DNA of 64,000 nucleotides from Echinarachnius parma (Eukaryota; Echinodermata; Echinoidea; Clypeasteroida; Echinarachniidae): assembly GCA_037951105.1 (NCBI GenBank), contig JBAMJV010007225.1, positions 64,501 to 128,500 of the forward strand. The letters are read 5' to 3'. The notes beneath the pieces were generated by a model. The model had not been told where the DNA came from. It made no database searches and saw nothing but the letters and a program-made list of their open reading frames with translations. Shown here piece by piece: positions 33,684 through 46,380 of this stretch. Position 1 is the stretch's first letter. Each line of letters begins with the position of its first letter. Made by a program: the position numbers and the translations under genes.

Positions 33684-33998
33684 ATGACATACAATGTTTC
33701 TATGTATGTCAATGTATATTTTCGTCATTATGAAAGGAGATATGATCGAACAAACTTTTCCGAGCTTTTTGCGAGTCATATAATTATATAGGATTAAATT
33801 CATATCATAAATATCTCCATAATCAGGGAGACAATCTAAAAATTACTGTACTGTTTTGTTGCCATAAGCCAAACAACGTTGGTACAAGGAAAGAGTGAAA
33901 GCTCTAAATGCCCGTCCAAATGATTTGGGTTGAATTTGACAAAGTATAATGGATCACTTTAATAATGCATAGTATGTACTTTGAACCGGATGGTTAAT

Positions 33999-34089
33999 AA
34001 ACTAGAAGGCCGACAAAGTCAGCATACCCACGCCTCCCATTAGCCCTGTTCTACCCCTTCGTCGGCCTCAACCCTGTTTTGCTTACCGA
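33999..34089. repeat. 91-bp interspersed repeat, copy 2
   Basis: Nearly identical to 32854-32944, in the same orientation and about 1.1 kb away. Confidence 0.85.
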
Positions 34090-34116
34090 TGCATCCTAAA
34101 AACATAGTTTATGTGC

Positions 34117-36238
34117 ACGCTGGAAAACCTATGGGCGCTGCCATGTACGGTACGCGACCGGCCTTTCCCGTAACATTTTTCTTGATTTTTCTGTCGAGTT
34201 GTCTTATTGGCTTACTGAGACATCTCTCTGATTCTTTATCCAATCAGAATAGTTATAAGATGTTTTAACAAAAACGGCTACGATCAGCTGATCGTCAGCT
34301 TTCAAATGATATACAAATCAATGGACAAATTTTTTTTGTTCAAGACTTTAGTAGGCCGCGAAGATTGGGTGAAAATGCAAGTAAAAAGAGCCAAATTTCA
34401 AGGTTATTTTCAAATTTAAATATTCAAATTTCTAGAGTTTTTACATAAATAAGGTTTTCATGGAAGTAATGTTCTTTGTTTATATTTTCATCATCATATT
34501 GACAGTTGCAACTCTTAAATGTCAGTTTTTAAGCTACAACTTTCTGAAGTTAGGAGAAAAATATCAAATTTTCGAAAAATTCGGACAGCCGCATTTTTAT
34601 TGCACTTTATATCGACCGTGGAAGGAAATACGGACATACACGATGTGTTTTAGGAAAATTAGATATGTATTTATAAATAATTCACAAACAACTTGTCGTT
34701 ATTTTGTTTTATTTTCTAGATATAAAATTAACAATTCACTCTAAAAGCAGCTGAAGCAACATTCGTGCGCGACTCCATTGGGAGTTTAGCCATGTCTATC
34801 GGCGTGGCTATCCTTCGCCATTACATGTTACGCAAATTCCAGCATGAATCTAAACCAATGAGTGCGCGGAACTCACTCACGCCGTCACAGAGTTATGAGC
34901 AACAAACTCGGTAATTTATTTATTATCTGATTATGAAATTACATTTAAACTAGTGAAATCGATGTCAGATTTACTATTTAATCCAGGTAAGATGTTTTAT
35001 CTAATTTATTTCATTTTAAAGGGGTAGTTTAGTTTTGGTAGAGAGGGCGCTGCACATCGCAATTTTTTTGTGAGGTAATGAAAAACTGAGTGTCGAAATT
35101 GAGAGAACATGCAATTTTAATGGCAGAATAAACTTTATTTGGTCAAAATCGACCCAGAAACGGCTGAAATATCAATAAATATATCTGATCTTATAATTAT
35201 TTGGGGCCCAAATAATTAGATGATTTTTTGAAAAAATTAAAAAAATGCTTGCACTTTTTCAAAATTGTTCAAAAGCGTCTTTTAAATGGTTGTTGATGAT
35301 CTCGCTATTTAATCATTATATCAACAAAACATCACATGCATAATTTTGGTTGAAAATGGTTGAAACCAATGCCTTTTAAAAAAGCGCCCTCTTGTGTTTT
35401 AATGGCTCTTTTTGAATGATAACAGGCGTTTTACTTGGTCGTTTGTAATTTTGTATACCTTTCGAGCATGGTGGAGTTATAACTATTAGTTTATAATGTT
35501 ACTGTGCAGGTTTTGGCTACTAAAGTTCAGCCTTACCAAAACTAAACTACCCCTTTAAAAGCTGTTATTTCGTGTTATTCGAAAAGTTCGACGGTAAATC
35601 AATTGACGAGGGGCAAAGCACGTGAAATTATTCAGACCGCCGTAAGCAGCTGGATAGCGATGCCGACGCGCTCGGGTATGGTCTTACGCGCAGAACCGTA
35701 TGATTTGTTGTTCATGAGATTTACGGCTAACAATTTTTCTGAGGAATTTAGCTAAAAACTGACCATTTAAGAGTTGTAACACCCATCAATGAAATCAAGA
35801 ACAGGTCCCAAATATTACATTTATGACACTCGCTTTGTCGGGAAAACTCTAGGTTTTTCAATATTTCGTCTTAAAAATAGGCTTTTAATTCATCCGTGAA
35901 AGCCTTTTTGTCATATTTAACCCCTTTTTAAATGTCTTATATAAATGTGAATATTCAGTTAAATTGAATACAAACATATCGATAAGAAAGAGTAGGATAA
36001 GAAGTTTGTTGTAAAATGATCCATATTTCTTCCACAATGCTGAATTTCTAAATAAAAGAGAAATTATGAAAGCTAGATTGGGTTCCGAGTTCAAATTGAC
36101 GCAACGTTAAGCGGTACGATTGCTCGCAGAGTTTACACTAGATCATTGCACGCGCAACGCCGGAAATGCGCGACGCTGATTGGTGCCAGCAAACACTGTT
36201 GTGTCATTGGGGTATCATGGCAGCGAGCATAGAACTTC
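34117..36238. mobile_element. Putative 2.1-kb DNA element with imperfect 28-bp termini
   Basis: ACGCTGGAAAACCTATGGGC followed by GCTGCCATG at the left is an imperfect inverse of CATGGCAGCG and CATAGAACTTCCATACG at the right. No transposase is visible. A family 1 MITE is nested at 35020-35554. I could not fix a target duplication, so the boundaries are tentative. Confidence 0.4.
35020..35554. mobile_element. TTAA-flanked MITE, family 1, copy d
   Basis: AGGGGTAGTTTAGTTTTGGT and its inverse bound the element, with TTAA at 35016-35019 and 35555-35558. It is closest to copy c at 3405-3939 and equally well preserved. Confidence 0.9.
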
Positions 36239-36303
36239 CATACGTTGTGTACAACGTGCACATACGTGCTATAACGTGCAGATATTATTTAGGCACACAC
36301 GTG

Positions 36304-36552
36304 CATTAAATACATACTCAAACTTCAAGGTTCCACAGAATTTGCAGGGGTCAACCAATCATCACCAAAATCTAATCGATTCTTCCATGTCACTATCCAA
36401 ACATTCCCTGAAAATTTGGTGCAAATCCGTTCACCCGTTCTCTAGTTATCTTGTACACAAACAAACAAAAAAAAAACAAAAAAAACAGACAAACAAACAA
36501 ACATACGGAACCCTTTACATAACCCCCTGCCGATTTCATCGGCGTGGGTAAC
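36304..36552 (+). repeat. Interspersed repeat with (AAAC)n tract, copy 2
   Basis: Matches 33440-33683 from TTAAATACATACTCAAACTT to ATTTCATCGGCGTGGGTAA, differing mainly in the A-rich tract. Confidence 0.85.
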
Positions 36553-36639
36553 AATGTTGTCTGGATATTGTATGTAAGTAATGTAATGAATACGTGAAAA
36601 AAGTAAGTGTCTATATGTTCATGACTATTGATTCCAATG

Positions 36640-36812
36640 CACCGAAGGCGTAGGAGGCGGGGGGCTGGTGGCTGCAGCCCTCCTGCTGGAGTTTTGAAAA
36701 CTACCATGTTCGGGCAAAAAACACCTCAGATTCGGGAAAACCGTCATGTCATATTCGGGCGAACTCATGTCATATTCGGGCAAAGTCATGTTACATTCGG
36801 GCAAAATTTTAT
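36640..36812 (-). mobile_element. Fragment of the GCCCGAATATGAC MITE, reverse
   Basis: GGCGTAGGAGGCGGGGGGCT and GGAGTTTTGAAAAC followed by several TCATATTCGGGC units are the inverse of the right end of the elements at 24443 and 57715. The left half is missing. Confidence 0.7.
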
Positions 36813-36914
36813 TTTGTATTTATTCATTCCAGTCGTCATATAAAACACATACATAATTATAACATGGATATTTACAGATAAGTAAAGAACATACAAACAA
36901 CATCATTTGCGCCG

Positions 36915-37026
36915 GAAGTGGAAGGGGGGGGGGGCAGGGGGGCGGCCGCCCCTCCCCCCCCCCCAATCCAAAAAGTGGGGGGGGGGGGGCAGAACAAGTT
37001 TTTGCCCCTCCAATAAGCCCCCCCCC

Positions 37027-37060
<34 letters not shown>

Positions 37061-37190
37061 AAGAAAGAAAGAAAAAGAAAAAGAAAAGAAAGAAGAGTGG
37101 GAAAGAAAAAAAGAAAATACTTGTTATTCTAACGTTTAAAAACTAATTCATACTTTTTGTTTTAGTTTTTGATGCGCGCTTCGCGCGCAA
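36915..37190. repeat. G/C tracts, poly-A/GA tract and a 7-bp GAA-loop hairpin
   Basis: Alternating G and C runs around GCGGCCGC resemble the right end of the hAT-like element in TRIM-B. An A tract of about 32 and GA-rich sequence follow. At 37173-37189 TGCGCGC-TTC-GCGCGCA is a perfect hairpin, and its opposite-strand equivalent is at 54353-54367. Confidence 0.7.
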
Positions 37191-37329
37191 ACAAATTATT
37201 TAAATTTGTTGTGTAACTTGCGTATGGTACCGTCTGGGGTGGGGTTTTCTGTACTGGTCCACGTAGTTCTGTGTAGGCTGCCATTGCTCTGACTATTTGT
37301 GTGACGTGCACCAAATTACACCATTTCAA

Positions 37330-38200
37330 GTATATAAATGCAAAATCTTCCCCGTGGGAGGGGGATACCCCCTCCCAAACCCTCCCCCTCTGGCGCTGCC
37401 CCGGCCCTCGGTCGCTTCGCTCCCGCGGGGCTCATTTTTGGCTGTAAGCTATGTTGTTGGATCATATACATAATGTGGCATATGGTTTATGGTTGTATGC
37501 ACCAGATTGCACCAATTCAAGTATATAAATGCAAAATCTTCCCGGTGGGAGGGGGATACCCCCTCCCAAACCCTCCCCCTCTGGCGCTGCCCCGGCCCTC
37601 GGTCGCTTCGCTCCCGCGGGGCTCATTTTTGGCTGTAAGCTATGTTGTTGGATCATATACATAATGTGGCATATGGTTTATGGTTGTATGCACCAGATTG
37701 CACCAATTCAAGTATATAAATGCAAAATCTTTCCCGTGGGAGGGGGATACCCCCTCCCAAACCCTCCCCCTCTGGCTCTGCCCCAGCCCTCGGTCGCTTC
37801 GCTCCCTCGGGGTTAATGTTTGGCTGTAAGCTATGTTGTTGGATCATACATAATGTGGCATATGGTTTATGTTTGTTTGCACCAGATTGCACCAATTCAA
37901 GTACTAGGTATATATAAATGCAAAATCTTCCACGTGGGAGGGGTATAGCCCCTCCCAAACCCTCCCCCACTGGCTCTGCCCCAGCCCTCGGTCGCTTCGC
38001 TCCCTCGGGACTCATTTTTGGCTGTAAGCTATCATACATAATGTGGCATATAGTTTATGTTTTTATCCACCAGATTGCACAATTTCAAGTCCCAAAATGC
38101 AAAAGCTCCCTACTGCTACCGTGGGGGGGGGGGGGGGGGGGGGGGGGGCGGGGGGGACCCCCCCCCCCCCCCCCCCGCTCAGTCACGTCGCTCCCTCGGG
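37330..38200. repeat. 191-bp tandem array, about 4.5 copies
   Basis: Unit starts (GTATATAAATGCAAAATCTT) fall at 37330, 37521, 37712 and about 37908, with a decayed fifth near 38088. Each unit includes CCTCCCAAACCCTCCCCC, CCTCGGTCGCTTCGCTCCC, GGCTGTAAGCTATGTTGTT and CACCAGATTGCACCAATTC. The first three units are nearly identical. The Pro/Gly-rich open frames in several phases arise from the repeat; 191 is not divisible by three, so it cannot encode one repeated peptide. Confidence 0.92.
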
Positions 38201-38539
38201 CTTGGTCGCTTTATCCTCGCAATATCTCACTCTTACCTCTGGCAACCCTGTGAGTGTGGTTGAGCATGAGCCCCTAAACACATAAATCGTGAGCCCCCTT
38301 AGAGTTTTGCCCCCCCCCCCCCCAATCCAAAACTGAAAGAACATTGACGGTCTTGTACTTGTGTGGTGAATTACGACGTCATTTTCTGGCAAAACCGTCC
38401 CATATTTCGGGAAACAACATCTCATTTTTTAACTTAAACATTAAAAACTACATTTTTGGCCATGAAAGAGGCGAAGAACTTTTGTTTCTCTACTTTGTCC
38501 TTGCCAGGTGAGAATGGGAAGGATAATTATTCGGGCAAA

Positions 38540-39000
38540 GACCTCAAACCCTCCTGGCTGAGAAAAATGTACTCCTTTACGTTCATGAATGCAATAGAAT
38601 ATAACGAAGCTGTGACATCATACAAATCTGTTCTTAGAACTCAATTTGAACTTCATTTTAAAAAAACATACAAAATAATGCCCAAAGGTTGAAAATCCAT
38701 CGAATATGTGACGTATTAGCTGACATATGACCATCCGAATAAATAGATTTCAATAGGAAATCATTGTTCATTTTAATTGCTCTGGTTCGTAACGTTATGA
38801 ACTGGTCAAATTAACAGTGATTTCCTATTTAAATAAATTCATTCGGATGAGCATAAATCGATTGATTTTCAACATTTGGACATTATTTTGTATGCTCTTT
38901 CAGAAAATGAAGTTCAAATTTGGAAATTCTAAAATAGGTCTTTGTTGACGTCACACTTGACCACTCGATCTATGTACCTCATATAAATCATAGTTTTCCC
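38540..39000. repeat. Imperfect ~200-bp-arm palindrome
   Basis: The left arm (TTTGAACTTCATTTT, ACATACAAAATAATG, GGTTGAAAATCCATCG, ATTTCAATAGGAAATCA) is mirrored by the right arm (TGATTTCCTATTTAAATAAA, CGATTGATTTTCAAC, CATTATTTTGTATG, AAATGAAGTTCAAATT). The centre is near 38795. Outer limits fade and no target duplication was fixed. The 78-codon frame at 38456-38692 spans one arm and is unlikely to be a gene. Confidence 0.65.
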
Positions 39001-39129
39001 GAATCTGGGCACGGCTTATCTCTTGTTCTTGCAGCCATATGCATCTAGTTTGATGTATATAGCCATGCATGGTTGACATAATCAGAGGGTGCCAAGAGGG
39101 GAGGGGTGCATCCAGTCGAGTATTATTAC

Positions 39130-40675
39130 CAAGGGCGTCGATTTCTTTTCGCCATTGGGGGGGGATGATACGTCATTTTGACCATCTCTGGCATGTCTGG
39201 CGAGGGAGCGAAGCGACAATTCAGCAGCGTGCCCGGGTTTTTATGACTGAGGGGGGGGGGGGGGGGGGGGATAGGGGGCCCCAAAAGCTTTGAATTTAGC
39301 TGTTTAGAAATTGGAAGATTAATAAGTGCACATTGCAAGCATCATGTTATGAGGTGGGCTTTGTCCAAGATGAACTTTAACCTGATAGATACATAGATTG
39401 CAAGCATTCTGATGGACCCCTGAATAGCATCAGCCAAGGAAACCCACATTGGGAAGCTTATTTGGGGTCCAGGGGCGGAGCCCCCGGAAGCTTTGGGATT
39501 TGTAATATCCAGATATAAAGATGTTGTCTATCTGTAAATATATACAGTTAACTATTCTTTAGTTAGTTAGCTTTTGATTTAGCTGTTTAGAAATTGGAAG
39601 ATTATTAAGTGCATATTACAAGCATCATGTTATGATATGAGGGGGCTTTGTCCAAGTATGGACGAACTTTAGCCTGATAGATACATAGATTGCAATCATC
39701 CCGATGGAACCCTGAATAGAATAAGTCAAGGGATACCCATGTTGGGAAGCTTATTGGGGGTCCAGGGGGCGGAGCCCCCGGAAGCTTTGGGATTTGTAAT
39801 ATCCAGAAATAAAGATGTTGTCTATAATTTATACAGTTAAAGGTGAATGACAGTAGTGGGAAACGCCCCACCCCCTAAAAATGAAATATACGCTCTTATT
39901 ACCAACCATGTGAAAGAATATAGTTTTACTAATATGGGATTATACAAATTTGGCCAAGAAACCGCGTACTAATTGATATATTTGCAAAATTATAAATTTA
40001 TCTGCTGCGGATAGATATCGCCAACGCGGAATCGCGCATACGCTACGTGCATTATTGACCGCGTGCGTTTGTCCCCAGCTTGTCGATATCTCCAGTCCAG
40101 CGCTAGCGGCGCGGACAGGTGCAAACGGGCGGTGGATTTATACATTTCACGGGCGGGTATTGGATTTCTTCCGATATTTCTGCATTAAACGCATCGTTAG
40201 GTTCGGATTTTACCACACAATACCTTTTTAGATACTTATTCAACAATATTGATAAATTATAAATGTTTTCTGTAACTTTCCCAATAACTGTTATTCATCA
40301 TTAACTATTGAATAGTTAGCTCAATTTTAGTGAGCGAAGCGCCGACGCACAGAGTGGGCCAGAATCGCCTGAAAGTGTGCCAAGAGAGAAGTCCTGAATA
40401 AAACTATTCGATGAGTACAGGGCCGGGACTGGGTGAAATAATCTTAATAATTATGGGTTCCAGGGGGCGCAACCCCCGGAAGATTTGGATTTGGGCAGTT
40501 TAGCACTATCAAAAGTGGTACTATAGCATTTCAATGCTAAAAATAAATTGTTATATATGTTTTAACCCCAAATATTGAGGGGGGGAATAATAATACAGGC
40601 CATATATCCCCCCCACCTGAAATATTGGGGGGGATTTATCCCCCCCCCCCCCCCCCCCCGTGATCGACGCCCATG
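39130..40675. mobile_element. hAT-like non-autonomous element, 1546 bp
   Basis: It begins CAAGGGCGTCGATTTC and ends GTGATCGACGCCCATG, with a perfect 8-bp duplication ATTATTAC at 39122-39129 and 40676-40683. Inside is a direct duplication of about 280 bp (39289-39572 and 39573-39843), each copy containing GGCGGAGCCCCCGGAAGC. A TTAA MITE sits at 39841-40300. The 8-bp duplication and termini match those of the element at 53496-54588, so they are one hAT-like family. No transposase frame is present. Confidence 0.88.
39841..40300. mobile_element. TTAA-flanked MITE nested in the hAT-like element
   Basis: AGGTGAATGACAGTAGTGGG and its imperfect inverse (CCCAATAACTGTTATTCATCA) bound 460 bp, with TTAA at 39837-39840 and 40301-40304. 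The first internal duplicate of the host element shows the empty site ACAGTTAACTATTC near 39547. Its termini differ from families 1 to 3. Confidence 0.85.
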
Positions 40676-40689
40676 ATTATTACCAATTT

Positions 40690-41475
40690 AGAAGCATGCG
40701 GAGCAGGGTTTTTTTTTCGAATGTCCCTTTCGTTAAAAAGATAGTACGATTGAATAGCTTGGATTTGTATTTATCCACTGGAAAGTTGTAATTAACTGTG
40801 TACAAAGTCAACGTAATAGGGGTGTAATGAGCGTTTGTGCAAAGTGATATTCGCTAACGCATTACACCAGTGGCGTAATGAGCAAAAACGTTTGTGGGGC
40901 TTAACCAAATCCGCATCACCGCCGGATATTGCGAGGGAGCGAAGCGACTGAGCGGGGGGAGGGTGTGGGAGGGGGTTGTTCCCCCTCGGTAGGGAGCTAG
41001 TGCATTTTTGGACTTGATTCTATACTGACCGGGAAAAGAGGTTATGTTTCATAAAGAAAAAAATATGCACCCTCAAAATAATATTCGCAAAGTGACATAT
41101 CACTTCAAACAGTGCATCAAAAGCCACATTATGTATGAAACAACAACATGAACAAAGTATTCCAGACGTAGACAAGACTGATTCCCGAGGGAGCGAAGCG
41201 ACCGAGAGGGGGAAATGTGATGTGAGGGTGTTATGGTAGGTGGGTGTCCGTCCGTGCACGGTAAGGGTGCTTTTGCAATGGTTTACTTGAAATGATGCAA
41301 TCTGGTGCAGGTACTTAGGAAGGAAATTTGACTTGACATGAAGTAAAATCTGAGTTATCTTGTCTAAAGAATACACTTTTTTCAATCACTGTTTTTTTTT
41401 GTGTGTTTTTGTGTTGTTGTTGTTGTTGTGTTTTTTTTGGGGGGGGAGGGGGGGGGGCAAGAGCCCCCCAAGTTT
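40690..41475. repeat. Family 3 remnant and CAGTGGCG/GGGAGCGAAGCGAC sequence
   Basis: 40740-40866 is a reverse family 3 fragment (CACTGGAAAGTT, TGTACAAAGTC, GTAATGAGCG, AAAGTGATATTCGC). At 40869 a CAGTGGCGTAATGAGC terminus begins sequence with GAGGGAGCGAAGCGACTGAG (near 40930) and again near 41188, related to one strand of the 191-bp tandem unit. T and G tracts close it near 41390-41460. No gene seen. Confidence 0.55.
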
Positions 41476-42244
41476 ATGTAACAGTAGGAGTGTTAACTTT
41501 TTGGTATGGATCTATGGTGTGTAACTGTTCATTCTTACATTGGTATTAGAATGTGAGTTGTTAACAGAAATAGATGTACAGAAGAGAAGTTTGTTAATGT
41601 AAAAGTGTGCTATGAAAACATTATCACTATTATTATTATGCATGTTGTTGTGTAGATATACATAGTACTTTTTAAAACAAGATGTAAGCATCAGTAAGTT
41701 TCTTTTGTGCAATATATACAATATACAACTACTTTTTACATGTACGTTACATTGTTTTGTACGAACAGTATACATATTCTTGCTGATTTTTCAGCATCAA
41801 TCTGTCCTACATGTTATGTGCAAACTTCCTTGACAACTTGTCACCTTAACAATACGCTTCCATCCATCCACTCTTGATACCTCAGGAATCATATTTTCTG
41901 TGTTTTTATTTGATTGTAGTTTTAAACTTATCACATCTGAAAGGTACTTTGTTAACATTGTTGGAGAAGAAATTGCAAAACTGTTAATTTCGGTGGTGAA
42001 ATATCAGTTTCGATATGTGTATGATATTTGCAAGTGTTTGGGGAAAATAGTGTGATATGTTGACAGACTTGCTTAATAAATGTCAATGTCCTAGACAATT
42101 CTCAAAATTAGCACAGGGCTGCACAAATTCAGCTTCGGGACAACAAGTTTAATTGATTCTTCATTCCACTGGCCCAAAAGAGAAACCAAACAGAACATAA
42201 TTTGTAATGTCTGTCTTTGTTTGGGGCTACGTGATTCAGCTTTT
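41476..42244. other. Gene-free spacer
   Basis: AT-rich unique sequence without element termini or coding-like frames. Confidence 0.45.
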
Positions 42245-42891
42245 GGGCAAGTACAACTGAATATATAGACCCCTGCTTGAGTATTTTCGGGACCAGTCTA
42301 AGGGATTAAAACGGTGACAAAATAACAAAAACATGTATGCTATTTTGTTATCATATTTTTTCCAATTATACTTTTATTATAATGTAATGAAGAAGATATA
42401 ATTGTCAATGTAATATTATTGGTATTATCATGATGGTAACTTATTCCATTTGCTCTTGCATATAAACCCTTCATACGCATTCCATCATAATCATTGAAAC
42501 ATACACACACACCCATATGTGTGTGCAAGTTTTAAGTAAGTTGTAAAGCCAATGATGATTCATTTTGTTTATCTTTTATTGCCTTACGTACAACCTCACA
42601 ATAAAAAAAAGTCCTGACCCGATCAGTGAGCCATGTTTGTATATATACATCATACAATGCATTTATCCGTACGAGTGACAATAAACAACGGAACACAGAT
42701 TTGAAGCAGATGTTTATGTTTTCTCCCACTTTTATTGATTCAATATACATTAGGAATATCAGAAAAGAATCGCACATTTATCATACTTATCATCGTTCCT
42801 CGTGATATATACGTGGCATACGTTTGACCAATCACCAATTTACATCCAATGTTTTAATTAAATTGAAATATAACTTTGAATTGCATGTTAT
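42245..42891. repeat. Segment D2, left part
   Basis: Collinear with D1 (about 24980-26995, minus its inserted element) and D3 (58245-59235): ATAGACCCCTGC, ATCATGATGGTAACTTATT, CACAATAA, TTTGACCAATCACCAATTTA. It ends at TTAT, where the LTR element is inserted; D2 resumes at 48232. Confidence 0.85.
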
Positions 42892-44742
42892 TGTGACACC
42901 GGAAAATAACCACTCTGAAATCATCATTGTCTTTGTGTCTTGTTCTTTTAATCCTCAGATCGTTAGCAAAGAAGAAAAACCTAAAAAAAAAAAACCTGCA
43001 TATGCAAATGCAACAAAGAATAAACAAGAGAATAATCAATAAACAGTCAACAATCATAATAAAGGCGAGAATGTAAATATACCACTGTGAAAACTGGCAG
43101 ACTAGGTGTCCTAACACAGTTAAACAGTTAATTAACAAACAAGCACTTTGTAATAATTACTGCTTCAACACCTTGATTATTATCTTTAAGTAATTCTTTA
43201 ACTTCTACATGTGTACTTCTCTTCAACCAAGAAGCCTGTAACCAAACAAGTATTCATCAAACATGAACCATACACCAATATGTTCATATTACTACTGCAG
43301 TACCTAATGACACATACCCGAATAATCACTTCTTTTGGCTACACATCATACCGTATCATCATTTCAACAAATGATGTTATCATCTTGTACCTTCAACACT
43401 AGTATTCAAATATACCAATTCACTAAATATACAAAACAATATCAATACTAATATGACCCAACTACACATTACATAATCACACCAACTTGTGAACTTCCTT
43501 GAGTATCAAATCCTAATACTCAAACCCAATTATCTTTATCTTCATATTATATTTAAACCAAAATATAACCCAAATCATTAATCAACTCTCCAATTGAATA
43601 ACCCACTCACCCTGGCTGCACAAACGGTTGTTTGCCGTCACTTGTAATTCACCGTCTTGCCCTCTCGAGGCCCATAATCTATAAAATTATAATACAGTAA
43701 TTAAAATAAGCTTGAGACCTATAAACAATATTATACAATATCATCATTCAAGCCTTTAGCTTGACATTACTATGTGCTTAAATTGATTATCTAAAAATTA
43801 GCAATCTATCTTCATTCAATTTACATCAAAGTACTATTAATCACTCCTCTCTACTGTGCCCCTATCTCAATTGGCATAAAAATAACTAATAAGACATTCC
43901 AGGCCTAGGTCCTATAGGCCAAAAGCCCTTGCTCTCAGCATAGAGAGCCCAGACTGTATACATACATTGAGTACATACATGACTCAGCACTAAACTGTGA
44001 ATCCATTTACTTACAAATTGTAAGAACTTTCTCTCTACCTGTATCTCAATTCTTTTACCACTAACTAGCATGGTCTACTGTCTCAGACCCTAATGAATTA
44101 CACTCCACTAAATTACACATACTGTATAAATCGTATCTACCTTTATTCTACTCATGCTATTTACAACTCTCATAATTCTACACAATAAAACACAATCAAT
44201 GTTCAATGAATAACATCTAAATTATCCCAGAAACAGCAACTCAGATGTACTCTAGCAAACCTACTCATGCACATGGACTCAAACTGAAGTTATGTCAGTT
44301 TAACTTTATCAAAAAGTAAATTGTTTGAATACATCTTATATTATTATTAAATCACTAGCCACATTGTTCATTTCAGGCATAACCAATACTCATATCTTAT
44401 TACATTTATGAGTGAAATATACAATATTTATATCTTACCAAATGAATTGAATGTTGTTTGCAGGACTAGAGGTTTTCTGCTTCACCACAGAAACTGGCAA
44501 GTAAACTGCATACAATGCATGGTAGCTGCATCAGGGCAAAACACACAGGATATACACACACACATGGCTAGCTGTACTGTGCACACACATGGCTAGCTGT
44601 GCACATATCATGTGCAGGCTAGGCCATAGGGAAATCCTTCACTGAGCTGAGCTGAGGGAAATATTTTAGACTCTACCATAATACCAAGGGGGGTTATGGT
44701 AAAAAATACTTTTCAACAAGTGTGTCATTCTGCCATGTTACA
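42892..44742 (-). repeat. LTR (3' LTR in element orientation)
   Basis: 1851 bp, TG...CA termini, matching 46381-48231 throughout by eye. Contains a short CACACACATGGCTAGCTGT duplication near 44556-44600. Open frames in it are duplicated exactly in the other LTR and show no known domain. Confidence 0.93.
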
Positions 44743-46099
44743 TTCTTCCCTGCTTCATGGTTGATGTCCCAACAACCATCTACGACCACCAATAAAACTC
44801 AATATAAAACCTTCCAATTATGCCTACTTGTGATCCCATGTGATTTTCTTTCATCACAACAAAACAATTTGAAAGCAACATACACCAAATGTCCACCTGT
44901 ACTCCCCGTGATTGTTACTTAAGTCTCATGACGAGGGTCTATAAGTACAATTCTGAAGTACAATATCACTAACCGATCTCATGCTTTACCGTCGTTTAAC
45001 CATTAGAACCTTTACACACAACACAAATTTCTGGACTCTAGGCGAGTTTTTCAGAAATCATCCTCTGTGTATATCTAAAAAAACAACTAGGCAATCAGTT
45101 ACTGTATTACAGGACTGATAACATACTTTCAAAATCCTAAATACTAAAACACTTCAACCAATCTCATGCTTTACCGTTATTTGACCATTAGAATCTTTAC
45201 ACACAATATGAATTTCTGGACTCTAGGCGAGTTTTTCAGAAATCGATATATCTGTGTATCTCTAAAAAACAACTAGGCGATCAGTTATTACATGTCTAGT
45301 ACCATACTTTCAAAAATGAAATGTCTTAACAGTTTAAGTGTACATACAATCTATACAAATTCATAAAAAAAAGTCAAATGCTTTCATCAACAAATTTTCC
45401 CATGCATGCATTTCTGATATCAGGTAGAGAATCTCCAAAAATACCACGGTAACTCGTCAGCTTTCTCATTCTACAAATTGTACCAACCATGTACTATACC
45501 TAACTTAACTATACATACCAATATCAAACATCATGAATGTATTGTCCCATTTCTTTATTCCACCGTGACTCTAAGTCAACTACACATCCATGTCTAAAAA
45601 TATAAACAAACTAATTAATCCCAGCGACACTCGTCACCTCTCCAATGGACAGCTCATGTCAAACAACTTAAAAGCCTAGAAGCACATCCCATGGTCGGAT
45701 GAGGGTGCTTCCCTGCTTTGTCCAAAGTACACCGCATGCCCTACTGGCAAATCAGTGCCATCTTTACAACAAATTCCCTACTTACAATCTTACCTAACCA
45801 AATTAATCACCAAATTTGAATTTGAACCTTCAACACAATAGTCTCCGTAACAAGTGTCTCAATCCTAACAATAACTATATCTACACCAGTTATTCTGAAA
45901 ATTCAAGCCGATGAATACAATTAATAAAACATGCCAACTTAACATGGCTGAAATTTACTCCAAAAAAATACTACTACTCTAGCCTAGCAGGGTCCATTCC
46001 GTCTGCTATTATGCTAATACAAAATGTTCTTCAAAGTTCCAAAGCATCACTCGATCAAGAGAGCTGCTGCTGGTATTATACCAGACAAGCTCTCATCCA

Positions 46100-46320
46100 G
46101 TTGAGCCATGCTCCCTCCCGGTACAGCCATGCTCCCTCCCGATACAGCCATGCTCCCTCCCGATACAGCCATGCTCCCTCCCGATACAGCCATGCTCCCT
46201 CCCGATACAGCCATGCTCCCTCCCGATACAGCCATGCTCCCTCCCGATACAGCCATGCTCCCTCCCGATACAGCCATGCTCCCTCCCGGTACAGCCATGC
46301 TCCGGCCCTCCCAGTACAGC
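46100..46320. repeat. 21-bp minisatellite inside the LTR element
   Basis: About ten head-to-tail copies of CATGCTCCCTCCCGATACAGC; the outermost copies differ slightly. 21 is a multiple of three, so all frames stay open, which explains the repetitive peptides on both strands. It lies just inside the presumed 5' LTR, near the primer-binding site. Confidence 0.95.
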
Positions 46321-46380
46321 CAGGGTTAAAGCTCTAATTCGCTGATGTTCAATGTTGAGGATCCTGCCGAGTACGCCAAA

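Noticed and set aside
37338-38253. Series of 65-128 codon Pro/Gly-rich frames
   Set aside because: They follow the 191-bp tandem unit, which changes frame each copy, so no consistent protein results.
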